The position numbers and the translations under genes are program-made. Of a stretch of 64,000 nucleotides of DNA, positions 1 through 9,570 are shown one piece after another. The first letter of the stretch is position 1. Every line of letters starts with the position of its first letter. Origin of the DNA: an uncultured Clostridia bacterium (GTDB lineage Bacteria; Bacillota; Clostridia; Christensenellales; Borkfalkiaceae); NCBI GenBank assembly GCA_947632195.1, contig CANROE010000005.1, positions 38,156 to 102,155 of the forward strand. The letters run 5' to 3'. Under the pieces are notes generated by a model that had not been told where the DNA came from, ran no database searches, and saw nothing but the letters and a program-made list of their open reading frames with translations.

Positions 1-2
1 GA

Positions 3-1367
3 ACAGCGGCGCTTTCCTTTTTTGCCGTCAACGACCTGCACGGGAAGTTTATGGACACGGACGGCCAGCCCGGCGTGGACGAATTCACGACCTATTTGAA
101 AGACTTATATGCCGACGACGCGCGCGAGGAAATTCTGCTCTCCTCGGGGGACATGTGGCAGGGGACGGTGGAGTCCTCCTCAAACCGAGGGCAGCTCATG
201 ACGGAGTGGATGAACGAAGTCGGGTTTGTCTCCATGACTCTCGGCAACCATGAGTTCGACTGGGGACCCGCCGTGCTCGACCCCAACAGCGAGCTCGCGG
301 AGTTTCCCTTCCTCGGGATCAACGTGACCTACCGGGGCGGGCCCACAAGCTATTGCAAGCCCTCCGTCGTTGTGGAAAAGAGCGGCGTCAAGATCGGCGT
401 CATCGGCGCAATCGGCGATTGCCTTTCTTCCATCTCGGGCGAGTTTCAGACGGGGCTCCACTTCGCAACGGGCGGGGAGCTCACTTCCCTCGTCAAAAAA
501 GAGTCCACGCGGCTGAGGAACGAAGAGGGGTGCGATTTCATCGTCTATTCCATTCACGACGGCGGCGACAGCTTTTCCTCCTCGGGCGTCAACGATGTTA
601 AAAACAGCGATATGTCCTACTACGACACCGCGCTTTCGGACGGCTATGTCGACCTCGTGTTCGAGGGACATACCCATTCGCAGTATATCCTCAAAGACGA
701 GTACGGCGTCTATCATTTGCAGGGCGGCGGCGAGAACAAGGCGATCAGCTGCGCCGACGTCTCAATCGACACGAAGACGGGGGAATTCACCGTCACCCCC
801 AAACTGATCAAGAACAGCGAATACGCAAAGAGCAGTCTTTCGGACGACCCCGTAGTAGATGCGCTCTACGACAAATATTTCCCCGAAAGTGACCCCTATA
901 CGACGGTGCTCGGGAAGAACTCCTCTAAGTGGGGTTCCTCCGACATTGCCGACAAGGTCGCCGAACTTTACTATAAGAAGGGCGTGGAAGTCTGGGGGGA
1001 CAAGTACGAGATCGCGCTCGGCGGCGGCTACCTCAAAACGCGCAGCCCTTACGACCTTGCAAGGGGAGAAGTCACCTATGCAGACCTCTTCTCCCTCCTG
1101 CCCTTCGACAACGCCATTGTCCTCGGCAGTATCAAGGGCAAGGACCTCAAAAGCAACTTCCTGTCCGCAAAAAAGAATTACCACACCTATACGAGCGGCC
1201 TCCGTGCAAGCGATGTAGACGATAATAAAGTTTATTATATCATCGTGGACAGCTACACTTCCACCTATGCGCCCAACCACATCACCGAAGTGAAACGGCT
1301 CACCGAATATATCTATGCACGCGACCTCGTGGCGGACTACATCGCCGACGGCAGAAGAGGGAACTGA
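3..1367 (+). CDS. 5'-nucleotidase / metallophosphatase family protein (5' end outside window)
   Basis: UshA/YfkN-type enzyme that removes phosphate from nucleotides so that nucleosides can be taken up or phosphorolysed. The frame is open from base 3, ahead of the first ATG at 51, and already encodes the first metal motif VNDLHGKF, so the true start and any signal peptide lie upstream of the window. Further dinuclear-metal motifs are SSGDMWQG, LGNHEFDWG and FEGHTHSQ. The C-terminal half has the look of the nucleotidase substrate-binding domain. There is no membrane anchor at the C-terminus. The stop is 23 bp before a pyrimidine-nucleoside phosphorylase gene, which fits a nucleotide-salvage operon. 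Extracellular location is inferred from the family. Confidence 0.9.
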   Translation, partial: TAALSFFAVNDLHGKFMDTDGQPGVDEFTTYLKDLYADDAREEILLSSGDMWQGTVESSSNRGQLMTEWMNEVGFVSMTLGNHEFDWGPAVLDPNSELAEFPFLGINVTYRGGPTSYCKPSVVVEKSGVKIGVIGAIGDCLSSISGEFQTGLHFATGGELTSLVKKESTRLRNEEGCDFIVYSIHDGGDSFSSSGVNDVKNSDMSYYDTALSDGYVDLVFEGHTHSQYILKDEYGVYHLQGGGENKAISCADVSIDTKTGEFTVTPKLIKNSEYAKSSLSDDPVVDALYDKYFPESDPYTTVLGKNSSKWGSSDIADKVAELYYKKGVEVWGDKYEIALGGGYLKTRSPYDLARGEVTYADLFSLLPFDNAIVLGSIKGKDLKSNFLSAKKNYHTYTSGLRASDVDDNKVYYIIVDSYTSTYAPNHITEVKRLTEYIYARDLVADYIADGRRGN

Positions 1368-1390
1368 TCGCAAATAAGGAGAAAACAGAT

Positions 1391-2692
1391 ATGAGAATGT
1401 ACGACATCATCAAGAAAAAACGGGACGGCGGAGAGCTTACCACCGAGGAGATCAACTTCTTCATCGAAGGGGTGACGGACGGCAGCATTCCCGACTACCA
1501 GATCACCGCTCTCCTCATGGCGATCTACTATCGCGGCATGAATGTGCGGGAGACCTGCGATCTCACCTTTGCCGTGCGCGATTCGGGGGAAAAGCTCGAC
1601 TTCTCCGTCATCGACGGCATTCGGGTAGACAAGCACTCCACGGGCGGCGTGGGGGATAAAACCAGCCTCGTCGTCGCGCCCATCGTCGCCTCGTTCGGCG
1701 TGAAGGTCGCCAAAATGAGCGGAAGAGGCCTTGGGCACACGGGCGGCACCGTGGATAAACTCGAAGCGATCGAAGGATTCCGCACCACTCTTTCGGAGGA
1801 GGAATTCATCGCACAGGTGAATCGGATCGGGATCGCCATCGTGGGGCAGTCGCGGCAGTTCGCGCCTGCGGATAAAAAGCTCTACGCCCTGCGCGACGTC
1901 ACGGCGACGGTGGACAGCATGCCCCTCATCGCCGCGAGTATCATGGGCAAAAAGCTCGCCGCCGATGACGACTGTATCGTGCTCGACGTCAAAACGGGGA
2001 GCGGGTCGTTCATGAAAACGGCGGAAAACAGCAAGGAGCTTGCGCGGCTGATGGTGGACATCGGCAAGAACGCGGGCAAAAAGATGGTCGCGCTCATCAC
2101 CAACATGGACCGTCCCTTGGGATATGCCATCGGGAACTCGCTCGAAGTCATCGAGGCGGTGGAGACGTTGAAGGGCAGAGGCCCTGCCGATCTCACCGAA
2201 GTGTGCATGACCCTTGCGGCATATATGCTCTCCCTCGCGGGCAAGGGAACGCCCGAAGAGTGCAGAAAACTTGCCGAGCGGTCGATCGCCGACGGCAGCG
2301 CGCTTGAAAAGCTTCTCCAAACGGTCAAAGCGCAGGGCGGGAACGCCGCGCTCATCGAAGATACCGAAAATTTCGCAAAAGCAAAATATTCTCACGCCGT
2401 AAAGAGCGTGAGGAAGGGATATATCGTCAAAGCGGATACCGAGGCGTACGGGCTTGCGAGCCTCACCCTCGGCGCGGGACGCAATACGGCGGAGGACCCC
2501 ATCGATTACAGCGCGGGCATTCTCCTTTGCAAAAAGACGGGCGATCTTGTCTCGGAGGGCGAGGTGATCGCGACCCTCTTCTCGAACGATCCCTCTTCCT
2601 TTGCGGCGGCGGAGGAAAAGCTCCTCGCTGCGACCGTCATCGAGAGTGAAAAGCCCGCAGACGAACCTCTCGTATATGACATAATAGAATAA
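1391..2692 (+). CDS. pdp: pyrimidine-nucleoside (thymidine) phosphorylase
   Basis: Cytosolic enzyme that splits thymidine, deoxyuridine or uridine with phosphate to the free base and (deoxy)ribose-1-phosphate. The protein is 433 residues, the usual length. The family signature region is clear: DKHSTGGVGDKTSLVVAP near residue 80, then KMSGRGLGHTGGTVDKLE, then the ADKKLYALRDVTATVDS segment. The C-terminal alpha/beta lobe carries the usual GAGR motif. AAGGAG at 1376-1381 sets the start. It lies between a nucleotidase and thymidine kinase genes, so thymidine released outside the cell could be either broken down here or rephosphorylated. DeoA and Pdp cannot be told apart with certainty from motifs alone. 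Confidence 0.95.
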   Translation: MRMYDIIKKKRDGGELTTEEINFFIEGVTDGSIPDYQITALLMAIYYRGMNVRETCDLTFAVRDSGEKLDFSVIDGIRVDKHSTGGVGDKTSLVVAPIVASFGVKVAKMSGRGLGHTGGTVDKLEAIEGFRTTLSEEEFIAQVNRIGIAIVGQSRQFAPADKKLYALRDVTATVDSMPLIAASIMGKKLAADDDCIVLDVKTGSGSFMKTAENSKELARLMVDIGKNAGKKMVALITNMDRPLGYAIGNSLEVIEAVETLKGRGPADLTEVCMTLAAYMLSLAGKGTPEECRKLAERSIADGSALEKLLQTVKAQGGNAALIEDTENFAKAKYSHAVKSVRKGYIVKADTEAYGLASLTLGAGRNTAEDPIDYSAGILLCKKTGDLVSEGEVIATLFSNDPSSFAAAEEKLLAATVIESEKPADEPLVYDIIE

Positions 2693-2710
2693 TCACATTC
2701 GGGAAAAGGT

Positions 2711-3289
2711 ATGGCAAAGCTGTATTTTAAGTTCGGAGCAATGGGTTCTTCCAAGACGGCCCAGGCGCTCATCACCAAGTTCAACTATGAAGAGCGGGAC
2801 ATGAAGGTGCTGCTGTTAAAGCCCGCCATGGATACGCGGGACGGCGATACCGTCGTAAGGTCCCGTATCGGGCTCCGACAGGACGCCATCGCGGTGGGCG
2901 AGGAAGAGGACCTTTACAAGCTCTATCTTGAAAAGTACGCCGACCGCAACGTCATCATCGTGGACGAGTGCCAGTTTCTCACCCCGAAACAGGTGGACCA
3001 GCTCGCCGACATCGTCATACAAAGGGACGTCCCCGTGCTCTGTTTCGGGCTCGCCACCGACTTTACCACCCACCTCTTCCCGGGGAGCAAGCGGCTGTTC
3101 GAGATCGCCGAATCCATCAGCGAGATCAAGTCGGTGTGCACCTGCGGGGCAAAGGCGACGGTGAACGCGCGGATCGGCGACGACGGCAAGATCGTAACGG
3201 AGGGCTCGCAGGTCCTCCTCGGCGGCAACGACAGGTATGTCGCCATGTGCAGAAAGTGCTGGCTGAAACAGCTGGCGGCGCAAAAGTAA
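2711..3289 (+). CDS. tdk: thymidine kinase (type II)
   Basis: Phosphorylates thymidine (and deoxyuridine) to the monophosphate for salvage. The 192-residue length is typical. The P-loop near residue 8 reads GAMGSSKT, with serine in place of the usual glycine before lysine; I believe this variant occurs in clostridial Tdk proteins. The VDECQFL motif gives the Walker-B-like catalytic stretch. A CTCGAKA plus CRKCW cysteine pattern near the C-terminus fits the structural zinc of the lasso domain. The gene follows the phosphorylase by 18 bp and precedes the endonuclease gene by 17 bp, so it is probably co-transcribed with both. Confidence 0.95.
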   Translation: MAKLYFKFGAMGSSKTAQALITKFNYEERDMKVLLLKPAMDTRDGDTVVRSRIGLRQDAIAVGEEEDLYKLYLEKYADRNVIIVDECQFLTPKQVDQLADIVIQRDVPVLCFGLATDFTTHLFPGSKRLFEIAESISEIKSVCTCGAKATVNARIGDDGKIVTEGSQVLLGGNDRYVAMCRKCWLKQLAAQK

Positions 3290-3306
3290 CTTCATCGGAG
3301 AAAAGC

Positions 3307-4428
3307 ATGCAACGGAAATTCGGAAAAATTTTATCTCTGTCTCTTGCGGGACTGCTGCTATGCGGCGTCCTTTCGGCGGGCGGCGCCGTCCTTCCCGCGT
3401 ATGCCGAAGAGGACTATTACGCCCCCATCACCGCAACGAAGGGCGAGGAACTCCTGGGCCAGATCCATGACCTCATCACGACCACGCATGGGCATTACAC
3501 AACGTATGCTGATTGCAGGGATTACGGTCATACCACCGATTATGCGGAGGGGGGCAAGATGAGCATCATCGAGTTCTATACGCATGAAACGATTGTGGAA
3601 TACACACAGAACGGGAGCGACGCGGGCAGGTGGAATCGCGAGCATGTATGGCCTAAGGCTTGTTCAAACAATCTTTGGAAAAAAATAAGCAACTCAGAGC
3701 GCGGCGGCGGAGCAGATCTTCATCATATCCGTCCTACGGAAGTAAAGATGAATAGCGCACGCGAAGACGATAAATACGGAGAAACACTAAACGGCAGTCC
3801 CGTCTATTCCAAGACGATAAGCGGTACCGATTCGCAGATCGGCGGCTACCATGCGGGTGGCGTGTTCGAGCCCCTCGACAATGTGAAGGGGGACGTTGCA
3901 CGCATTCTCTTCTATGTGTACACCCATTATAATACCTATTCCAACGTGCACGGCACGACGAACGGTAACACCGACAGTCAGACGGCGAACTATTTCGGAA
4001 CGCTGAAATTCACAAACGTCATGGCGGCGAGCTCCGAAGAGGCGGCTATCGAGCTGCTCCTCAAATGGAATGAGCTCGACCCTGTGGACGACATCGAAAC
4101 GACGCGCAACAAGGAAGTTTTCAAAATACAGGGCAACCGCAACCCGTTTATCGACCATCCCGAATATGCGGATATGATCTGGAACCCCCCTGCGGAACCT
4201 GAGCCTGAACCCAAGCCCGAACCTGTTGAGCCCGAACCCACAGAACCCGAGCCCACAGAACCCGAGCCCACAGAACCGAAACCCACGGAGCCCGAACCCT
4301 CGAACCCTTCGGACGGCGGGGAGAAAAACCACGCCGCTCTCATCGGCGGGATCGTCGGCGGCGTGTGCGGCGCGGCCGTCATCGTCGCGGTCATCGTGTT
4401 TGTTGTACTCCGCCGCAAGCGGAAATAG
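3307..4428 (+). CDS. secreted endonuclease I family nuclease with C-terminal membrane anchor
   Basis: Extracellular DNase/RNase of the EndA/NucM type, 373 residues from ATG 3307. An N-terminal signal peptide (about residues 1-31) is followed by the catalytic domain with NREHVWPK and ADLHHIRPTEVKMNSAR, the family's active-site histidine and its Asn/Arg signature. A proline-glutamate/threonine-rich spacer (repeating PEPTE units, about residues 296-335) leads to a C-terminal hydrophobic helix and the basic tail RRKRK. There is no LPXTG motif, so I infer membrane anchoring with the nuclease held on a wall-spanning stalk. Position at the end of the nucleotidase-phosphorylase-kinase run supports use of environmental DNA. 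Confidence 0.9.
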   Translation: MQRKFGKILSLSLAGLLLCGVLSAGGAVLPAYAEEDYYAPITATKGEELLGQIHDLITTTHGHYTTYADCRDYGHTTDYAEGGKMSIIEFYTHETIVEYTQNGSDAGRWNREHVWPKACSNNLWKKISNSERGGGADLHHIRPTEVKMNSAREDDKYGETLNGSPVYSKTISGTDSQIGGYHAGGVFEPLDNVKGDVARILFYVYTHYNTYSNVHGTTNGNTDSQTANYFGTLKFTNVMAASSEEAAIELLLKWNELDPVDDIETTRNKEVFKIQGNRNPFIDHPEYADMIWNPPAEPEPEPKPEPVEPEPTEPEPTEPEPTEPKPTEPEPSNPSDGGEKNHAALIGGIVGGVCGAAVIVAVIVFVVLRRKRK

Positions 4429-4533
4429 GCGGGAAGGCCGCGCGTCTTTCACGGCCCCTGCGGCCATGGAACAAGGGGGAGACAGCCTTGACAAAAAAGG
4501 TTGTTTTTTGTAGAAAAAATATCGGCTATAAGA

Positions 4534-4562
4534 TTGACATCTCGGCCATAAAATGATATAAT
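4534..4562 (+). promoter_or_regulatory. sigma-70-type promoter of the ABC/nuclease operon
   Basis: TTGACA at 4534-4539 and TATAAT at 4557-4562 are separated by exactly 17 bp. Transcription would start near 4569 and leave a leader of about 84 nt before the GGAGGG ribosome binding site and ATG at 4653. I see no convincing terminator between 4428 and this site, so read-through from the salvage genes is also possible. Confidence 0.75.
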
Positions 4563-4652
4563 TTTGACGTAGTGAAACACATTGCATGAAAAAGGGCGAG
4601 AGCTCTTTATCCGGAAAACGATTTTTCTTACAACGTTCATAATGGAGGGAAT

Positions 4653-4952
4653 ATGTTTGATTTGCTGGCACTGAATAAACTCGGCTCGGCGGACATTGTT
4701 TTTTTCATCGTACTTGCGGCAATCATCGTACTCTGCATCGGAGTTTATTTTTTAATTCCCGTGATCAACAAAAAGCAGTATAAAGAATTGCGCGACAATC
4801 TTAAAAAACGTGAGCTTGCATTTAAATCAAATGTCCGGCGTACCGACGGAACTACGACCGTAGCGAGCGATCTGCCCGTCGCGTCCGACGAGCAGGAGCC
4901 GGACGCTTTCGACGATACGCCGGCCGATTCGACGAACGATGAAGAAAAGTAG
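4653..4952 (+). CDS. small single-pass membrane protein of unknown function
   Basis: 99 residues. One hydrophobic helix (about residues 14-38) is followed by a basic stretch and an acidic, threonine-rich tail (residues 60-99). I recognise no family. It is the first gene of the operon that encodes the ABC importer, with GGAGGG at 4644-4649, and overlaps the next gene by 14 nt, so the two are translationally coupled. A role in assembling or scaffolding the membrane complex is possible but unproven. Confidence 0.7.
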   Translation: MFDLLALNKLGSADIVFFIVLAAIIVLCIGVYFLIPVINKKQYKELRDNLKKRELAFKSNVRRTDGTTTVASDLPVASDEQEPDAFDDTPADSTNDEEK

Positions 4953-6231
4953 GATCTTTGCTACCGTAGTCTATTTTATCTTCACGTTCGGGATCGGCGT
5001 GCTGTTTTCATTGACCCTGCCCGGGTATTTCGCCACCTTTACGGTTCCGGCGGAAATGATTTCGGAGGCGCTCCTCGGCGGCGATTTTGTCACCTGTCTC
5101 GTCTTGACGGAGCCGATCGCATTTTACAGAAAACCCGTACTGAGCGGCAAGTTTGAAAAGGGCGGGGTGTTCTTGTACGAGACCGTGATGGAAGTCTACG
5201 ACAGAGACTCTGCGGAAAACGCGGGGGAGGGCTCGGACAAGCTTGCGCGCGGCATGCTGTACAAGTGCTATACGGGGTATATTTACGGCGACGGCTATGA
5301 CGTATATGCTGAGGAAAACAACGGAACGTGCTTGAAAATAACGACCGCCGACGGGAAGGAAGAGACGCTCCCCCTTCTCGATTACGACGCGAACGGGGAC
5401 GGCAAATACGACGGCGTGTCGACTTACACGCAGAGCGGATTTATCGTATTGGAACTGCGCGAAAGCGAAGTATCCTCCATCAAAAAACTGAGTTTTACCG
5501 ACCGTACGGGCACGGAGGTCTTTACGGCCGAGGCGGAAGAGGCGCTCCGATTCCAAAGTGATTTTTTCGGCTGTTTCGGCGATATCGCGGAATATAACGA
5601 GCTCGTCGCTGCGGCGAACAGAGAGGGGATCTCCTCTGCGGAGTCCAAGGAGATCAACAGCGCGCGCAACGCCTATGTCGATACGGTCATCGAACGGGTA
5701 GAAAAAACTTCCGATTGCGCGATCACCGCGCGCTCCGCAGAGTATCAGGCGGCGTCCGAGGCGGTGGGCAAGCGCGCAAACAGCAAGGCGATCCCGTTCA
5801 TCATCATTTACTTTGTGGCGATCTACATCATTGCGGACTTTTTGCTCGGAACCCACTACATCATCAAATTTTTCTCGTGGTTCTTGTTCAAGGTGTGCAA
5901 GATCCCGCGCAAGAAAAAGAAGGCTCCTGCAAACGAGGACGTATTCGGCCACGATTATTACAGTTCCGTCACACTCAGATTGGATCTTTCGGAAGTTCCC
6001 GAGTTTAGCGGCAGCGTGGAGATCAAGTACACCGCAGACGGGGAAGAGTTCGTGTTTACCCTGTTGAAGGCGGACGGGTATGCGGCGACGGTGCGCATGA
6101 AAGCGGGCGTTTACGTCAACCCGTTTATCGACATCGACAGAGCCTATGCCCCCGTCGATCTGCCCGATAACCTGATCGTGGAAGGGTATCAATCGGAAAC
6201 CATCATCAAGATAGTAAAGCGCGAGGTTTAA
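4939..6231 (+). CDS. two-helix membrane protein of unknown function in ABC operon
   Basis: 430 residues. An N-terminal hydrophobic helix (about 8-28) and a second one (about 282-305) bracket an extracytoplasmic region of roughly 250 residues. After a lysine-rich juxtamembrane patch (KKKKKAP) comes a cytosolic beta-rich domain of about 90 residues. I do not recognise a family. The gene overlaps the preceding small membrane protein and ends 5 bp before the ABC ATPase, so it is a likely accessory component or sensor of the importer. The two-helix topology with a soluble domain on each side would suit transmembrane signalling or substrate docking. Confidence 0.7.
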   Translation: MKKSRIFATVVYFIFTFGIGVLFSLTLPGYFATFTVPAEMISEALLGGDFVTCLVLTEPIAFYRKPVLSGKFEKGGVFLYETVMEVYDRDSAENAGEGSDKLARGMLYKCYTGYIYGDGYDVYAEENNGTCLKITTADGKEETLPLLDYDANGDGKYDGVSTYTQSGFIVLELRESEVSSIKKLSFTDRTGTEVFTAEAEEALRFQSDFFGCFGDIAEYNELVAAANREGISSAESKEINSARNAYVDTVIERVEKTSDCAITARSAEYQAASEAVGKRANSKAIPFIIIYFVAIYIIADFLLGTHYIIKFFSWFLFKVCKIPRKKKKAPANEDVFGHDYYSSVTLRLDLSEVPEFSGSVEIKYTADGEEFVFTLLKADGYAATVRMKAGVYVNPFIDIDRAYAPVDLPDNLIVEGYQSETIIKIVKREV

Positions 6232-6236
6232 CGCTT

Positions 6237-7310
6237 ATGAAAATATCCATTCAGCACTTAACCAAGATCTTTCCCAGCCGTACCAAGGGCGGCAAAGCGG
6301 TGCACGCCGTAGAGGACATGAACATCGAGATTCCCTCCGGCCAGCTCGTGGGGTTGCTCGGTCCGTCCGGCTGCGGGAAGTCTACCACGCTCTTCATGCT
6401 GAGCGGTTTGGAGAGCCCGTCCTCCGGCAAGATCTTCTTTGACGACCAGGACGTCACAACGCTTGCCGCCGAAAAACGCGGTATCGGGCTGGTGTTCCAG
6501 AACTATGCGCTGTATCCGCACATGACGGTGGAGCAGAACATCCGTTTCCCGCTTGATAATATGCGTATCAAGAAGGAAGAGGGGAACGCCCGTGCGCTCG
6601 ACGCCGCAAGATTGGTGCAGATCGAGGACCTCATGGCGCGCAAGCCTCATGAGCTCTCCGGCGGCCAGCAGCAGCGCGTCGCCATCGCCCGCGCACTCGT
6701 CAAAATGCCGAACGTGTTGCTTCTCGACGAGCCCTTGTCCAATTTGGACGCCCGTCTCCGCCTGCAAACGCGGGAAGAGATCAAGCGCATCCAGCGCACC
6801 ACGGGCATTACCACGGTGTTCGTCACGCACGACCAGGAAGAGGCGATGAGCATCTGCGATACGATGGTGGTGATGAAACTCGGCGTCGTGCAGCAGATCG
6901 GCGCGCCGCAGGACATCTACGACGATCCCAACAATCTGTTCGTTGCGAACTTCCTCGGCACCCCGCCCATCAACATTTTCAAGGGAAGGATCGAGGGCGG
7001 AAAGGTCTATATCGGCGACGAAGTCATCACCCGTACCTCCTTCGACGACCGCGAAGTCTTTGTCGGGATCCGTCCCGAAGGATTCATCTATGACAGAGCG
7101 GGGGTATTCACCCTCAATGTGGACCATATCGAGGTCATGGGCAGAGACAAATCGGTCGTTTCCACGCATGAAAGTTCCACGAAGCCGACCGTACGCTGCA
7201 TTATCGACAGCGACGTAGCGCTGCCTCCGGACGCCGAAAAACTGAAATTCAATATCAAACCCTATAAGCTATTCCTGTTTGACGCAGAGACGGAAGAGAG
7301 GTTGAGATAA
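6237..7310 (+). CDS. ABC importer ATPase, MsmX/UgpC (CUT1) type
   Basis: 357-residue nucleotide-binding subunit. Walker A GPSGCGKST, Q-loop QNYALYPHMT, signature LSGGQQQRVAIARAL, Walker B LLLDEPLSNLDA and H-loop THDQEEA are all present, so it should be active. The C-terminal 120 residues form the MalK-like regulatory OB domain (GIRPEGF motif). It energises uptake through the two permeases encoded just downstream; its stop overlaps the next start as TAATG. Most clostridial CUT1 operons lack a private ATPase and share one, so a dedicated copy here points to specialised or highly regulated transport. Confidence 0.93.
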   Translation: MKISIQHLTKIFPSRTKGGKAVHAVEDMNIEIPSGQLVGLLGPSGCGKSTTLFMLSGLESPSSGKIFFDDQDVTTLAAEKRGIGLVFQNYALYPHMTVEQNIRFPLDNMRIKKEEGNARALDAARLVQIEDLMARKPHELSGGQQQRVAIARALVKMPNVLLLDEPLSNLDARLRLQTREEIKRIQRTTGITTVFVTHDQEEAMSICDTMVVMKLGVVQQIGAPQDIYDDPNNLFVANFLGTPPINIFKGRIEGGKVYIGDEVITRTSFDDREVFVGIRPEGFIYDRAGVFTLNVDHIEVMGRDKSVVSTHESSTKPTVRCIIDSDVALPPDAEKLKFNIKPYKLFLFDAETEERLR

Positions 7311-8485
7311 TGGAAGAGAACAAGGACAACATCGATTCGATGCCGGAAACGCCTCCGAAAAAGCACAACAGGTTTGTTCAATACTTTATCGATCTGGGCG
7401 CCCGCATCAAGGGTTGGTTTGTGGACAAGTACACGGCGGTGAAAGATTTCTTCGTCGGACTGTTCCAAAAGAAACCCAAAGAAGAACTTGTGCCCGAAGG
7501 GCCGCAGCTGAGCCGTGGGGAAAAGATCCGCCGTGGGCTCAAATCGCAGAGCGGTTGGCTTTTTGTTGCGCCTGCTCTCATTTTGATGGCGGTGTTTACA
7601 TTTTATCCGATCATTGCCGCATTTATCAATTCGTTCAAACAGGGCTATTCGGGCATGACGGGAAGATTTAACGGATGGGGCTTTGACAACTTCGTCCGCG
7701 TTCTGAAAGGCGACACGGGGACAGGAGGCGCCAACTTTGTTCAGTGTTTGGTGAACACGTTGGTCCTTACGTTTATCTCCGTGCCTCTTTCGACTTTGCT
7801 GGCTCTTCTCATCAGCGTCGCGCTGAATTCCATCAAAAAGGTGCAGAAAGCCTATCAGACGATCCTCTTTTTGCCCTACCTCACCAACGCGCTTGCAATG
7901 GGCGCCGTGTTCGCGACCTTCTTCAAGATCATCGGCACGGCGAGCAATACCGAAACGGTCGGTATCGTCAACATCATTCTCGGTTGGTTCGGGATCGATC
8001 CCGTCGACTGGGTGGGACTCAATTCGCCCCATTGGCAGATCGGCAGTCTGAGTATCCCATGGGCGAAGTACATTGTCGCGATCATTTATGAGATATGGTC
8101 GGGACTTCCGTTCAAGATCCTCATCCTGTTCAGCGCGATGCAGTCCATCAACAAGCAGTATTACGACGCCGCGAAGGTGGACGGCGCAAGCCGTTGGACG
8201 ATCCTCTGGCACATCACCGCGCCGATGATCATGCCCCAGATCAGTTACCTTCTCGTAACGGGTATCATGGGCGGCATGAAACAATATTCGGCGATCGTCG
8301 GTCTGTTCGGCGTCACGATGGGGCAGGACTACGACATGGGCACGATGGTCGGGTATCTTTACAACTACATCGAACTCGGACAGACAGGTTACGCGTTTGC
8401 AGGATCGTTGATGCTCTTTATCATCATCATGATCATCACATGGATCAACAACAAAGTCACCAAAAAACGTACGACTTACAGATAA
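7310..8485 (+). CDS. ABC importer permease, MalF/UgpA type
   Basis: 391 residues. A hydrophilic N-terminal extension of about 80 residues precedes six predicted transmembrane helices. The cytoplasmic EAA loop that contacts the ATPase reads YYDAAKVDGASRWTILWHIT (about residues 280-300). The family imports sugars and glycerol phosphates as one half of a heterodimer. Start ATG overlaps the ATPase stop codon. The substrate cannot be read from the sequence, but nuclease genes follow in the same operon. Confidence 0.92.
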   Translation: MEENKDNIDSMPETPPKKHNRFVQYFIDLGARIKGWFVDKYTAVKDFFVGLFQKKPKEELVPEGPQLSRGEKIRRGLKSQSGWLFVAPALILMAVFTFYPIIAAFINSFKQGYSGMTGRFNGWGFDNFVRVLKGDTGTGGANFVQCLVNTLVLTFISVPLSTLLALLISVALNSIKKVQKAYQTILFLPYLTNALAMGAVFATFFKIIGTASNTETVGIVNIILGWFGIDPVDWVGLNSPHWQIGSLSIPWAKYIVAIIYEIWSGLPFKILILFSAMQSINKQYYDAAKVDGASRWTILWHITAPMIMPQISYLLVTGIMGGMKQYSAIVGLFGVTMGQDYDMGTMVGYLYNYIELGQTGYAFAGSLMLFIIIMIITWINNKVTKKRTTYR

Positions 8486-8497
8486 GGAGGAGAGAAG

Positions 8498-9496
8498 ATG
8501 CCGAAATTTTTCAAAAAGAACAATGCGTCCGAGGCTGTCGTCGGCAAATGGGATCTCTCCGCAGGCGACGAGGGGTTCGACGCAGAGAAAGCGAAAAAAC
8601 GGGACAAAGTAAAGCACATCGTCAAAGAAGTTCTCGTCTATGTCTTTTTGACGCTGTGCGCACTGCTCGCATTCGTGCCGTTCTATTGGATGCTCATGTC
8701 CTCCGTCAAGACGGAGATGGAATTCCGCGAGTCCGTTCCCACCTTCTTCCCGCATGAATTCCAGTGGAAGAACTATTGGATGATCTTCCATCAAGTGACG
8801 AGTACGACGAGCGGAGGCGCCTCGTTCGGGCAGATCCTCATCAATACCCTTGTGGTCGGGATCATGTCCACCCTTTTGGGACTTGTCATCATCATTATCA
8901 CGGCTTATGCTTTGGCGCGGATGGAATTCAAGGGGAAAAACATTCTCTTCGCCATCATGCTTGCGACCATGATGATCCCGGGCGAACTGTTCACGGTTTC
9001 CAACTATATCACGGTTGCCAAGCTGCACATGAACAACTCCTACACGGTGCTCATTTTGCCCTTCCTCGTCAGCGTGTATTACATCTATCTGCTGCGGAAC
9101 AACTTCATGCAGATCCCGAACTCGCTGTACCAGGCGGCAAAGGTAGACGGATTGAGCGATATGGGCTATCTCATCAAGGTGATGATCCCGCTCACCGCTC
9201 CCACCCTGATCTCCATTACCCTTCTCCGCTTTATCGGCACATGGAACAGCTACATCTGGCCCCGTCTCGTCAACACGCAGCCGTGGCAGATGATCACCAA
9301 CTGGGTGACGGGCGGCTTTGTGGATAGAATGCAACCCGACGGGTTCTCCCTCTATGGCGGCTACTTCGGCTCGACCCCGCTCGATTCCCTCAAAATGGCG
9401 GCGGTCTGCATGGTCAGTTTGCCCTTGCTTATCCTGTTCATCTTCTGCCGCAAATACATCATGCGCGGCGTATCCAAGAGCGGCACAAAGGGTTAA
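8498..9496 (+). CDS. ABC importer permease, MalG/UgpE type
   Basis: 332 residues with six predicted membrane helices and an EAA loop YQAAKVDGLSDMGYLIKVMI. It pairs with the preceding permease to form the channel. AAGGAGGAGA 13 bp upstream of the start gives strong translation. The N-terminal 45 residues are charged and cytoplasmic. The C-terminus ends in the usual FCRKYIMRGVSKSGTKG-like tail of this subunit. Confidence 0.92.
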   Translation: MPKFFKKNNASEAVVGKWDLSAGDEGFDAEKAKKRDKVKHIVKEVLVYVFLTLCALLAFVPFYWMLMSSVKTEMEFRESVPTFFPHEFQWKNYWMIFHQVTSTTSGGASFGQILINTLVVGIMSTLLGLVIIIITAYALARMEFKGKNILFAIMLATMMIPGELFTVSNYITVAKLHMNNSYTVLILPFLVSVYYIYLLRNNFMQIPNSLYQAAKVDGLSDMGYLIKVMIPLTAPTLISITLLRFIGTWNSYIWPRLVNTQPWQMITNWVTGGFVDRMQPDGFSLYGGYFGSTPLDSLKMAAVCMVSLPLLILFIFCRKYIMRGVSKSGTKG

Positions 9497-9520
9497 TCGC
9501 TCATTATTTACGGTTTCTTT

Positions 9521-9539
9521 CGCGCTCCAAAGGGGCGCG
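9521..9539 (+). other. short intergenic hairpin before the binding-protein gene
   Basis: CGCGCTCC and GGGGCGCG pair (one G-U) around a 3-nt loop, 32 nt upstream of the binding-protein start. No T-run follows, so it is more likely an mRNA-stabilising or processing element than a terminator. A comparable hairpin stands in front of the binding-protein gene of the second ABC operon (55062-55100). Confidence 0.4.
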
Positions 9540-9570
9540 ATTGGGATAAAATCAAAAAAAGGAGAACAAC

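Noticed and set aside
2968..3306. In-frame upstream extension of the endonuclease I gene through the thymidine kinase gene
   Set aside because: The extension overlaps tdk in another frame and is Arg/His-rich; ATG 3307 gives a proper signal peptide.
4436..4465. GGCCG/CGGCC pairing after the endonuclease gene as a terminator
   Set aside because: Only 5 bp of stem with a 20-nt loop and no T-run; too weak to call.
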